Assembly (NCBI RefSeq): GCF_007827975.1
Contig: NZ_VITT01000002.1
Origin: Nitrospirillum viridazoti
GTDB lineage: Bacteria; Pseudomonadota; Alphaproteobacteria; Azospirillales; Azospirillaceae
Direction: 5' to 3' (one strand)
DNA: 64,000 nt
In this document: piece by piece, positions 52,530-60,727 of the stretch
Layout of the letters: every line of letters begins with the position of its first letter
Position numbering within the stretch: position 1 is the stretch's first letter
The notes under the pieces: model-generated
Databases searched by the model: none
What the model saw: the letters and a program-made list of their open reading frames with translations, nothing else
Told to the model about the DNA's origin: nothing
Translations under genes and position numbers: made by a program

Positions 52530-53300
52530 TTGACCGATGAAGTGTTGTTCAGCGTGGATGGCCACGTCGCCACCCTGACGCTCAACCGTCCGCAGAAGCT
52601 GAACTCCGTCACACCGGAGATGGCAAAGGCCCTGACCGACGCCGTCACCGAATGCAACGGCAGCGACACCATCCGCGCCGTCGTCATCACCGGGGCGGGG
52701 GAACGGTCGTTCTGCTGCGGGTCGGACATCAGGGAGCTGGACAGTTATGCGACACCCTGGGATTTCCGCAACCGCGCCGACTATTGCGACGCCATCCACC
52801 ATTGCCTGAAGCCCACCATCGCCGCCGTCAACGGCTATGCCTTCGGCGGCGGGCTGGAGACGGCACTGTCCTGCGACATCCGCATCGCCGCGACCAACGC
52901 TCAATTCGCGGCACCGGAGATCAAGCTGGGTTGGATCGGCGGCGGCGGCATGGCGGCTTTCCTGGCCCATTCCATCGGTGCCTCCAACGCCGCCCTGATG
53001 ATCATGACAGGCGATCCGGTCGACGCCGCCCGGGCGCTGGCCTGGGGCCTGGTCAGCGAGGTGGTGGAGCCGGCGGCCCTGCTGCCCCGCGCCCAGGCGC
53101 TGGCCGCCACCATTGCCGCCCGGGCGCCCATCGCGGCCGAAACAGCCAAGCTGAACCTGCGGGCCGCCTCCTCCATGCCCCTGGACCAGGCCATGGCGTA
53201 TGAGCGCGACCTGCAGACCATCTGCTTCGCCACCGCCGACGCGGCGGAAGGCCGCGCCGCCTTCAAGGAGAAGCGGCCGCCCGTGTTCCGGCGGCGCTGA
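52530..53300 (+). CDS. Enoyl-CoA hydratase/isomerase (crotonase) family protein
   Basis: The 256-residue protein has both oxyanion-hole motifs (FCCGSDIREL at 61-70; NGYAFGGGLE at 101-110). The two catalytic glutamates of enoyl-CoA hydratase are present as E110 (GGGLE) and E130 (APEIKLG), 20 apart as in crotonase. It therefore looks like a working hydratase. The start is TTG 52530, six bases after GGAGAG and one base after the preceding stop. It probably acts on the product of the CoA-transferase in this operon. Confidence 0.88.
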   Translation: MTDEVLFSVDGHVATLTLNRPQKLNSVTPEMAKALTDAVTECNGSDTIRAVVITGAGERSFCCGSDIRELDSYATPWDFRNRADYCDAIHHCLKPTIAAVNGYAFGGGLETALSCDIRIAATNAQFAAPEIKLGWIGGGGMAAFLAHSIGASNAALMIMTGDPVDAARALAWGLVSEVVEPAALLPRAQALAATIAARAPIAAETAKLNLRAASSMPLDQAMAYERDLQTICFATADAAEGRAAFKEKRPPVFRRR

Positions 53301-53445
53301 GGACCCCGATGATGACCGAGCCGCTCCCCGCCGATCCCCAGACCGGTCTCTCCGTCGTGGCCGTTCATGGTGGGCTGTGAGTGACGGGCAATGATATCGG
53401 GCTATGATGCCGCCCGTCTCGCCCCCCGCCTGAACAGGAAGCGCC
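53301..53445 (+). other. Short intergenic segment with a 23-codon frame
   Basis: Between the crotonase and the hydroxyacid dehydrogenase, ATG 53309 opens a 23-codon frame ending at 53380 (starts MMTEPLPADPQTG). It may be a leader peptide, the truncated start of a lost gene, or chance. No family similarity can be claimed. Confidence 0.3.
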
Positions 53446-54411
53446 ATGCCCCCGAAGATCCTGCTGACCCGCCGCTGGCCCGACGCCGTGGAGGCGCACC
53501 TGCGCCAGCGCTACGACGTCACCGTGGACCCCCGCGACCGGCCGTTGAGCGCCGCTGAACTGACCGAGGCCATGGGCCGGTATGACGCCATTTGCCCCAC
53601 GGTCACCGACCGGCTTGGCGCCGCCATCCTGGCGGTCCCCAATGCCCGGGTGCGCATCCTGGGCAACTTCGGCGCCGGCTTCGAGCATATCGACCTGGAG
53701 GCGGCCAAGGCCGCCGGCATCGTCGTCACCAACACGCCAGACGTGCTGACCGACGCCACCGCGGACCTGGCCATCTTGCTGATGCTGATGGCCAGCCGCC
53801 GCGCGGGCGAGGGGGAGCGGGAGCTGCGCGCTGGCCAGTGGACCGGCTGGCGTCCGACCCACCTGCTGGGCCAGGGGCTGGCGGGCAAGCGGCTGGGCCT
53901 GGTGGGCTTCGGCCGTATCGCCCAGGCGACGGCGGCCCGCGCCCGGGCCTTCGGCCTGTCCATCGCCTATTACAGCCGCCGCCGGGCCGATGCGGATGTG
54001 GAGGCGGCCCTGGACGCCACCCATGTCAACAGTCTGGAGGATTTGGCCGCCACCTCGGATGTCCTGTCCCTGCATTGCCCCGGCGGGCCGGCCACGCGCC
54101 ATCTGGTGAACGCCGCCCTGCTGGCGCGCATGAAGCCCACCGCCATCCTGGTCAACACCGCGCGCGGTACCGTGGTGAACGAGGCGGACCTGATCGCGGC
54201 CCTGTCCAGCGGCGCCATCGCCGCGGCCGGCCTGGACGTGTTCGAGGGGGAGCCGGCGGTGAACCCCGGCCTGATCGCCCTGCCCAACGCCGTGCTGCTG
54301 CCCCACCTGGGCAGCGCCACGCTGGAGACGCGCACCGCCATGGGCATGCGGGTCGCCGCCAACCTGGACTGCTTCTTCGCGGGCGAGGTGCCGCATGACC
54401 GCGTCGCTTGA
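53446..54411 (+). CDS. D-2-hydroxyacid dehydrogenase, probable glyoxylate/hydroxypyruvate reductase
   Basis: The 321-residue enzyme has the D-isomer hydroxyacid dehydrogenase layout: FGAGFEHIDLEAAKAAGI (75-92), NAD motif GLVGFGRI (151-158), and catalytic R240 (NTARG), E269 (FEGEP) and H287 (LPHLG). ACAGGAAGCGCC precedes ATG 53446. The next gene is a glycerate kinase overlapping by 17 bases. Together they suggest hydroxypyruvate to D-glycerate to phosphoglycerate, although glyoxylate is an equally good substrate. Confidence 0.88.
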   Translation: MPPKILLTRRWPDAVEAHLRQRYDVTVDPRDRPLSAAELTEAMGRYDAICPTVTDRLGAAILAVPNARVRILGNFGAGFEHIDLEAAKAAGIVVTNTPDVLTDATADLAILLMLMASRRAGEGERELRAGQWTGWRPTHLLGQGLAGKRLGLVGFGRIAQATAARARAFGLSIAYYSRRRADADVEAALDATHVNSLEDLAATSDVLSLHCPGGPATRHLVNAALLARMKPTAILVNTARGTVVNEADLIAALSSGAIAAAGLDVFEGEPAVNPGLIALPNAVLLPHLGSATLETRTAMGMRVAANLDCFFAGEVPHDRVA

Positions 54412-55195
54412 CCTGGTGGAGGGCCTGCTGCGCCACCGCCTGGATGAGGTGCCGCGCCGCCCCTTCATCCTGGGCATCTGCGGTGCCCAGGGCAGCGGCA
54501 AGTCCACCCTGGCCGACGGCCTGGCCGAACGGCTGGTGGCGTCGGGCCTGCGGGTCGCCGTGCTGTCGCTGGACGACCTGTACCTGACCAAGGAGGAGCG
54601 GCAGGATCTGGCCCGTGACGTCCATCCCCTGCTGGCCACGCGCGGCGTGCCCGGCACGCATGACGTAGGCCTGGGCCTGGCGGTGCTGGACGGGCTGGGG
54701 ACGCCGGGCCGCACGCTGCTGCCGCGCTTCGACAAGGCCGTGGACAGCCGCGCCGCCGAGGGCGCCTGGGTCGAGGGTCCGGTGGACGTGGTGCTGTTCG
54801 AAGGTTGGTGCGTGGGCGCCCTGCCGCAGGATGCCGCCGACCTGGCCGCGCCGGTGAATGAGCTGGAGCGGGACCGTGATGCGGGCGGGGAGTGGCGCCG
54901 GCATGTGAACGCCGCCCTGGCCGGGGACTATCAGCGCCTGTTCGGCCGCCTGGACGCCCTGGTCCTGCTGGCCGCCCCCGACTTCGCCGTGGTGCGCGGC
55001 TGGCGCATCCAGCAGGAGGAGGGCCTGCGCGCCAAGCTGCGGGCGGCGGGCAAGCCCACCGATGGCACCATGACCGACGATCAGGTCAGCCGCTTCATCC
55101 AGTTCTACGAACGCCTGACCCGGCACATCCTGGCCGAGATGCCCGGCCGCGCTGACCTGACCTTGCGCCTGGATGCGGCACGGCGGGTGGCTTGA
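54395..55195 (+). CDS. P-loop kinase, probable D-glycerate 3-kinase
   Basis: The 266-residue kinase has Walker A GAQGSGKST (30-38), then VLSLDDLYLTKEERQDLA (about 55-72), HPLLATRGVPGTHD (about 76-89) and VVLFEGWCVGA. This pattern is that of the plant-type glycerate 3-kinase family, within the phosphoribulokinase/uridine kinase-like group. It would phosphorylate D-glycerate into central metabolism. ATG 54395 overlaps the preceding gene. Four copies of a 15-base repeat follow just after its stop. Confidence 0.85.
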   Translation: MTASLDLVEGLLRHRLDEVPRRPFILGICGAQGSGKSTLADGLAERLVASGLRVAVLSLDDLYLTKEERQDLARDVHPLLATRGVPGTHDVGLGLAVLDGLGTPGRTLLPRFDKAVDSRAAEGAWVEGPVDVVLFEGWCVGALPQDAADLAAPVNELERDRDAGGEWRRHVNAALAGDYQRLFGRLDALVLLAAPDFAVVRGWRIQQEEGLRAKLRAAGKPTDGTMTDDQVSRFIQFYERLTRHILAEMPGRADLTLRLDAARRVA

Positions 55196-55199
55196 TAGC

Positions 55200-55259
55200 G
55201 GCCTGTACTGGGGCGGCCTGTACTGGGGCGGCCTGTACTGGGGCGGCCTGTACCGGGGC
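55200..55259 (+). repeat. Four tandem 15-bp repeats
   Basis: GGCCTGTACTGGGGC occurs at 55200-55214, 55215-55229 and 55230-55244, with a fourth copy at 55245-55259 carrying one change (GTACCGG). It lies in the 95-base gap between the glycerate kinase and the beta-helix gene. Confidence 0.95.
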
Positions 55260-55290
55260 AGGACGATAAACATTAGGGAGCGCTTGGCTT

Positions 55291-57312
55291 ATGATCACCC
55301 CGCCGCCCTGGCCCCGCCTGCTGCTGGCGGGTGTGCTGCTGCTGTTGCCCGGCGTGGCCGCGGCGGCAGAACCGGTGACCTTTCACGTGGCGCCCGGCGG
55401 GGATGATTCCGCACCCGGAACGATGGCGCGGCCCTTCCGCACCCTGGTCCGCGCCCAGGCGGCGGTGCGCACCGCCAACCGCGACCATGACGTCACGGTG
55501 GAGCTGGCGGCCGGCATTTATGCGCTGGACAGGCCGCTGGTCTTCGCCGCCGCCGACGGCGGGCAGGGGGACCATCGCGTGGTATGGAAGGCGGCGGCGG
55601 GGGCGGAGGCCCTGATTTCGGGCGGCATGCGCGTCACCGGCTGGACGCTGGCGGACGCGGAGAACGACATTTACGTCGCCGACGTGCCCAAGGGCCTGGA
55701 TAGCCGCCAGCTGTGGATCGACGGCACGGCCGCCGACCGGCCGGCCATCGAGATCACCCATCATGATGTGGAGTTCACCGCCCATGGCTTCATCCTGAAG
55801 AACCCGGCGCTGCTCCCCATCGCCGCCGTCAAGGCGCCGCAGCGGCTGGAAGTGGAGGCCACGGGCATCTTCACCGATCGCTATTCCCCGGTGGAGCGGA
55901 TCGACGGCATGCAGGTCACGCTGAAGCAGCCGGCCTGGGACAACAACAGCTGGGGCTATGACACGCTGAACAAGCCCTTCATGCCTGACCAGGCGCGGCT
56001 GTTCCTGGTGAACGCGCCGGAATTCTTCGGCAAGCGCAGCGAATGGCACCTGAACCAGAACCAATGGTACATCGATCCCGCCGCCGGCAAGCTGTACGTG
56101 AAGGCCCGGCCCGACGCCGACATCACCACCATGACGATCATCCTGCCCCGGCTGGAGGCGCTGGTCGCCGTCGGCGGCAGCTATGACCACCCCATCCGCA
56201 ACCTGACCTTCCAGGGATTGCGCTTTTCCCATACCAGCTGGATGGGGCCGTCGCGGGACACCGGCTACGCCAACCAGCAGAGCGGCGCCTACCTCAAGGA
56301 GGTTTCCCCCCTGCGGCCGGTGGACGCCTCCGCCACCTGCGGCTGGGGTTGCCCGGAATTCGAGAGCATGCGCCAGAAGTGGGACCAGATCCCCGGCGCC
56401 GTACAGGTCTCGGCCGCGCGCGACATCACCTTCACCGGCAATATCTTCAGCCAGCTGGGGCAGGTGGCGCTGGGCATCGGCAACGACGCCAACGCCCACC
56501 TGACCGGCGTGGGCCTGGGGACGGACGGGGTGACGGTGCTGGGCAACCGCTTCGCCGTCATCGCCGGCGGGGCCATCATGGCCGGCGGCGTGCGGGTGGA
56601 GGCGCACCACCCCGCCGACCCGCGTCAGGTCAACCGCGACCTGACCATCGCCGACAACGTCATCACCGACGTGGCCCGCGATTACAAGGACAACGCGGCG
56701 GTGCTGGCGACCTACATCGACAGGGCCGACATTCTGCACAACGACATCTCCGACGCCAATTACGACGGCATCGCCATCGGCTGGGGCTGGGGCTACAACG
56801 ACGTGGGCGGCAACCGGAACTACCGGGAAAATCAGAGGGGCTATCTGCACAACCCGGTGTTCGACCAGCCCACCGTGTTGCGGAACATGACGGTGGCGGG
56901 CAACCGCATCCATGGTGTGAAGAAGTGGTTCTTCGACGGCGGTGCCATCTACAACCTGTCGGCCAACCCCGGCACGGTCATCCGCGACAACCACGTCTTC
57001 GACATCGCCGACCGCATCGGCATCTACCTGGATGAGGGCAGCAAGCACCTGCGGGTGGAGGGCAACGTGGTGGAGACCGACGGCTATTGGCTGAACGCCA
57101 ATACCGTGGGCAAAAACTTCGCCTGGGGCGTCACCGCCGACAACGCCGCCACCGGCAACTGGCATAATTCGTCCCGCGCCGGCGGCCGCTGGCGGGCGGA
57201 GATCGGCATGCGGGTGGAAGATGACCACCTGGTGCCCGACCGCGCCTGGCCGGCGGCGGCGCTGGCGGTGATCCGCCAGGCGGGCCCGCGTCCGGGGTCG
57301 GATTGCCGGTGA
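55291..57312 (+). CDS. Secreted right-handed beta-helix protein, GH141-like (copy 2)
   Basis: The 673-residue protein has a signal peptide (LLLAGVLLLLPGVAAAAE) and the same plan as copy 1 at 45505. It starts VAPGGDDSAPGTMARPFRTL, then has FTGNIFSQLGQVALGIGNDA, GGAIMAGGVRVEAHHPADP, DGIAIGWGWGYNDVGG, FDGGAIYNLSANPG and RIGIYLDEGS. AGGGAGCGCTTGG precedes ATG 55291. Two divergent paralogues in one sugar locus suggest two linkages or substrates. A fucosidase-like activity is inferred, not shown. Confidence 0.8.
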   Translation: MITPPPWPRLLLAGVLLLLPGVAAAAEPVTFHVAPGGDDSAPGTMARPFRTLVRAQAAVRTANRDHDVTVELAAGIYALDRPLVFAAADGGQGDHRVVWKAAAGAEALISGGMRVTGWTLADAENDIYVADVPKGLDSRQLWIDGTAADRPAIEITHHDVEFTAHGFILKNPALLPIAAVKAPQRLEVEATGIFTDRYSPVERIDGMQVTLKQPAWDNNSWGYDTLNKPFMPDQARLFLVNAPEFFGKRSEWHLNQNQWYIDPAAGKLYVKARPDADITTMTIILPRLEALVAVGGSYDHPIRNLTFQGLRFSHTSWMGPSRDTGYANQQSGAYLKEVSPLRPVDASATCGWGCPEFESMRQKWDQIPGAVQVSAARDITFTGNIFSQLGQVALGIGNDANAHLTGVGLGTDGVTVLGNRFAVIAGGAIMAGGVRVEAHHPADPRQVNRDLTIADNVITDVARDYKDNAAVLATYIDRADILHNDISDANYDGIAIGWGWGYNDVGGNRNYRENQRGYLHNPVFDQPTVLRNMTVAGNRIHGVKKWFFDGGAIYNLSANPGTVIRDNHVFDIADRIGIYLDEGSKHLRVEGNVVETDGYWLNANTVGKNFAWGVTADNAATGNWHNSSRAGGRWRAEIGMRVEDDHLVPDRAWPAAALAVIRQAGPRPGSDCR

Positions 57313-57382
57313 TGGCGGTCCGGGCAATTCCGTGAACGGGCGCGCGCGCCCCACGACGGCCTGAAAACTCATACCGCCGGTA

Positions 57383-58279
57383 TCACAGGGCGGCGATGTC
57401 CGCCTGGGTGGTGTTGAAGCAGTCGGTGACCCAGGACCGGAAGGCGAGGGCGCTGGTGCTCAGGGCCGTGCCGGCCGGCCACACCAGGTAATAGCCGTAG
57501 ATGTCCTCCGCCTGGATGTCGAACAGGCGCACCAGACGCCCCCGGCGGATCTCCTCCTGCACCATCAGGCTGCCGGCCAGCGCCACGCCCTGGCCGCTGC
57601 TGGCCACCTCGATCAGCATGGAGCTGTCGGACAGGGTCAGCCCCGCCGTCGGTTCCTGCAGGCGCAGGCCAGCCACGCGCAGCCAGGCCGACCAGCTTTG
57701 CCAGCCGTGGCGCAGGATGGTGCAGCGCGCCAGATCCTCGGGCGTCTCTATGCCCAGGCGGTCGCGATACTCGGGGGAGCACACGGGGAACAGCACCTCG
57801 CCCCCCAGGCGCTGGCTGACGGAATTGGGCCAGTCGCCGGCGCCATAGCGGATGGCCAGGTCGATGCCCGGCACCAGGAACTCCTCCAGGTCGGCGGTGG
57901 AGCGGATTTCCACCGACACCTGGGGCATGATCTGGGTGAAGCCGCGCAGCCGGGGCAGCAGCCAGCGCGTGGCCAAGGCCGGATGGATGCTGACGACCAG
58001 CCGGCCGCCATTGACGTGACGGCGGTTGGGAAAGGCGCGTTCCAGGATCGCCAAGGCCTGGCGGACATGGGCGATGATGGTCACGGCCTCACGGGTCGGG
58101 GCCATGCCGCGGCCGACCCGGCGGAACAGCGGGATGCCCAGCCGCTCCTCCAATTCCCGGATGCGGTGACTGATGGCGCCGTGCGTGAGGCCCAACTCAT
58201 CCGCCGCCGCGGAATAGCTGCCGTGGGTGGCGGCGGAGTCCAGGGCCCGCAAGGTCTGGATGGACGGAAGAGTCTGCAT
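57383..58279 (-). CDS. LysR-family transcriptional regulator (GcvA-like)
   Basis: The 298-residue regulator has an N-terminal helix-turn-helix (LRALDSAATHGSYSAAADELGLTHGAISHRI in essence, about 10-40), followed by LEERLGIPLFRRVGRGM. The effector domain shows GGRLVVSIHPALATRWLLPRL and VPGIDLAIRYGAGDWP, as in GcvA-type members. ATG 58279 is chosen; the frame upstream to 58927 is antisense to the MFS gene. It is divergent from, and probably activates, the 58397-64000 cluster, with an inverted repeat in between. Confidence 0.9.
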   Translation of the reverse strand: MQTLPSIQTLRALDSAATHGSYSAAADELGLTHGAISHRIRELEERLGIPLFRRVGRGMAPTREAVTIIAHVRQALAILERAFPNRRHVNGGRLVVSIHPALATRWLLPRLRGFTQIMPQVSVEIRSTADLEEFLVPGIDLAIRYGAGDWPNSVSQRLGGEVLFPVCSPEYRDRLGIETPEDLARCTILRHGWQSWSAWLRVAGLRLQEPTAGLTLSDSSMLIEVASSGQGVALAGSLMVQEEIRRGRLVRLFDIQAEDIYGYYLVWPAGTALSTSALAFRSWVTDCFNTTQADIAAL

Positions 58280-58303
58280 GGGCGCGGCCTCTGGCTTCGT
58301 ACT

Positions 58304-58318
58304 GTGAAAACTATTCAC
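58304..58318. promoter_or_regulatory. Candidate LysR binding site
   Basis: GTGAAAACTATTCAC has 5-base inverted arms (GTGAA/TTCAC) around a 5-base spacer, the T-N11-A layout of LysR boxes. It lies 25 bases upstream of the LysR ATG and 78 bases upstream of the MFS ATG. Confidence 0.55.
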
Positions 58319-58396
58319 ATATGGGGTCAGATCATATCGTTTGTCATCAAGCGACATTTCCTTAACCGTAGGACTAACAAATGGGGAGCACGGGGA

Positions 58397-59776
58397 ATGA
58401 ACAGTGCTTTCATAAACGGGAAGGCAGTTGGGTCCTGCGCTGGCAAAGTTCGCACAGCGCTCCGATCGGGCTGGTACATGGTAATCCTGCTCACAGCAGC
58501 CCAGGTCGTCTCTTACATTGACCGCTTTTTGCCCAGCCTGTTGATCGCTCCGATCAAGACCGATCTGGGGTTGAGCGATTTCCAGGTGGGGCTGCTGCTG
58601 GGGCCGGCGTTCGGCGTGTTCTACGTGCTCATGGGCCTGCCCATGGGCTGGATGGCGGACCGGTTCAGCCGGCGCGGCATCCTGGCCGCCGGCATCACCA
58701 TCTGGTGCTGCATGACGGCCGCCGCCAGCCTGGCCCGGGGTTTCCCGGCCCTGTTCGCCGCCCGCTTGGGCGTGGGGCTGGGGGAGGCCGCGATCGCCCC
58801 GTGCGCCGTGTCGCTGGTCAGCGACCGGTTTCCCCGCCAGCGGCGGGCCCGGGCGCTCAGCGTCTTCATGTCGGGCACCTTCCTGGGGGCGGGCATCGCC
58901 TTCCTGCTGGGCGGCCCCCTGGTCCACGCCATCGCCGGCCTGCCGGTGATGACCGTGCCCCTATTGGGCCAGTTGCACGCCTGGCAGCTGAGTTTCCTGA
59001 TCGTCGGCCTGCCGGGCCTGATGTTGGCCCTGCTGATGTTCACCTTCGCCGAGCCTGAGCGCCAGGACCGGGCGGTGGATGCCGACAGCGGCCTGCAAGG
59101 CGGGCAGGCGTCCATCGCCCAGGCGCTGCGCTTCATCCTGAAGCGGTGGCGCACCTTCGGGGTGCTGTTCGTCGGCTCGGCCGCCTGCGTCACCATGGGG
59201 TCGCTGGCCTTCTGGAACGCCACCCTGTTCCAGCGCAGTTTCGGCTGGAACGTCCGGGACATGGGCATCGCCACCGGCATCCTGTTCCTGACCGGCGGCC
59301 CGCTGGGCACCGGCCTGGGGATCTGGCTGACCAACCGCTGGATCCGCCTGGGGCGCAAGGACGCGACGCTGCGCGCCCTGCTGGTGGGGTTGCTGATCGC
59401 GGTTCCCGGTTTCGCCGCCTATCCCATGATGCCATCGGCGCCGTTGGCCATCGCCGCCCTGTTCTTCGCCTTCGTCGGCCAGGCCATGGCCGCCGCTGCG
59501 GGCCCGGCGTCCCTGACCCTGATCGCCCCCGGGCAGATCAAGTCGCAGGCCACCGCCGTCTACTACCTGGTGATCAGCATCTCCGGCCAGCTGATCGGCC
59601 CACCGCCGGTGGGATGGATGACCGACCTGTTCGGCGACCCGGCGCGGCTGGGCTGGGCCATGAGCATCGAGGCCCTGGTGATCGGTGTGACGGCGCTGAC
59701 CGTCCTGTCCCTGGGCATGCCTGCCTACCGCGCCGGTGTGGTGGCGGTGGAAAAGATGATCGCGAAGGGGGATTGA
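58397..59776 (+). CDS. MFS transporter (spinster-like)
   Basis: The 459-residue protein has about 12 membrane segments. YMVILLTAAQVVSYIDRFLPS (about 27-47) is followed by FQVGLLLGPAFGVFYVLMGLPMGWMADRF, the loop-2/3 motif of spinster-like MFS proteins. ATG 58397 follows GGGGAGCACGGGGA. The 700-base longer frame upstream is antisense to the LysR gene and is rejected. It is the first gene of the LysR-controlled operon. Its substrate is unknown; the type is common beside TonB receptors in sphingomonad- and azospirillum-like bacteria. Confidence 0.85.
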   Translation: MNSAFINGKAVGSCAGKVRTALRSGWYMVILLTAAQVVSYIDRFLPSLLIAPIKTDLGLSDFQVGLLLGPAFGVFYVLMGLPMGWMADRFSRRGILAAGITIWCCMTAAASLARGFPALFAARLGVGLGEAAIAPCAVSLVSDRFPRQRRARALSVFMSGTFLGAGIAFLLGGPLVHAIAGLPVMTVPLLGQLHAWQLSFLIVGLPGLMLALLMFTFAEPERQDRAVDADSGLQGGQASIAQALRFILKRWRTFGVLFVGSAACVTMGSLAFWNATLFQRSFGWNVRDMGIATGILFLTGGPLGTGLGIWLTNRWIRLGRKDATLRALLVGLLIAVPGFAAYPMMPSAPLAIAALFFAFVGQAMAAAAGPASLTLIAPGQIKSQATAVYYLVISISGQLIGPPPVGWMTDLFGDPARLGWAMSIEALVIGVTALTVLSLGMPAYRAGVVAVEKMIAKGD

Positions 59777-59778
59777 GC

Positions 59779-60678
59779 ATGACTGAGGGCGGGGCGCCTC
59801 TGCTGGGGACCATCCGGGCCGTCACCCATGTGGTGCCGGACCTGGCGGTGATCCGGGCGGCCTACGGTTCCGTGCTGGGTTACCAGCCGGTGGATGAGGG
59901 CGTCCTGCCGGCGGACACGGCGGCGGCGTGGGGGGCACCGGCCATGGCGGGGCGGCGCTACCTGACCCTGGCCCCGGCCTGTGGCACGCCGGCTTGGTTG
60001 CGCTTCGTGGAAAGTCCGGCGGCGGCCGGCTGGCAGGCGCTGACCACCCACGGCTGGAACGCCACGGAGATCGTGGTCCAGGACGTGGATGCGCTGGCTG
60101 CCCGGCTGGAGGGCCGGCTGGAGGGATCGGCGTTCCGCGTCATCGGCCCGCCCAAGAGCCTGCAGCGCTTCCCCATGATCCGCGCCATGCAGGTCCTGGG
60201 GCCGGCGGGGGAGTGCCTGTACCTCACCCAGGTGGGCGCGGGCAGCGGACTGGACCTGGCGCAGGCCGCCGCCTTCGTCGGCCATGTCTTCATCGTCGTC
60301 GCCGGCGGGCCTGACCTGGGGGGGCTGTTCGCCACCTATGCCGGCTTCGCCAACGCCATCGATCCGCCGGTGTCGACGCGGGTGCAGGTGATTTCCTGGG
60401 CCAACGGCCTGCCGCCGGAGACGGAGCATGCCCACGGCCTGGTCAAGCTGCCGCGCGGCACCCTGATCGAACTGGACGCTTATCCCGCCGTGACCCAGCC
60501 GCGGGAAACCGCCCCCGGCGAGCTGCCGCCCGGCATGGCCATGGTCAGTTTCAGCGTGGATGACCCGCGCGTCTTCGCTGGCCGGCCAACCCACGCGGCG
60601 CTGTTGCCCGGCGGTGGCACCAGCGCCTGTTTCCAAGGTGCCGCCGGCGAGTGGATCGAGTTCGTCGGTCCACCGTGA
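59779..60678 (+). CDS. VOC (glyoxalase/bleomycin-resistance fold) family protein
   Basis: The 299-residue protein has two VOC-like halves: TIRAVTHVVPDLAVIRAAYGSVLGY in essence (about 10-34), then FRVIGPPKSLQRFPMIRAMQVLGPAGECLYLTQ, and a second half with AFVGHVFIVVAGGPDLGGLF. Members are metal-dependent lyases, isomerases or dioxygenases. Two bases separate it from the MFS stop (ATG 59779). Its histidines (HVV, GHVF) could bind metal. The substrate is probably the compound taken up by the cluster's transporters. Confidence 0.85.
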   Translation: MTEGGAPLLGTIRAVTHVVPDLAVIRAAYGSVLGYQPVDEGVLPADTAAAWGAPAMAGRRYLTLAPACGTPAWLRFVESPAAAGWQALTTHGWNATEIVVQDVDALAARLEGRLEGSAFRVIGPPKSLQRFPMIRAMQVLGPAGECLYLTQVGAGSGLDLAQAAAFVGHVFIVVAGGPDLGGLFATYAGFANAIDPPVSTRVQVISWANGLPPETEHAHGLVKLPRGTLIELDAYPAVTQPRETAPGELPPGMAMVSFSVDDPRVFAGRPTHAALLPGGGTSACFQGAAGEWIEFVGPP

Positions 60679-60727
60679 CCGACGCCGACAGCAAGCAAGA
60701 AACCAATAAATATATGGAGGCAGTATC

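Noticed and set aside
57338..57351. GGGCGCGCGCGCCC as a terminator between convergent genes
   Set aside because: It is a perfect 14-base palindrome but has no loop and no T-run. It may be chance in GC-rich DNA.
57698..58396. N-terminal extension of the MFS gene to 57698
   Set aside because: It runs antisense through the LysR gene and its translation is not protein-like. ATG 58397 has a ribosome binding site and starts the transporter.
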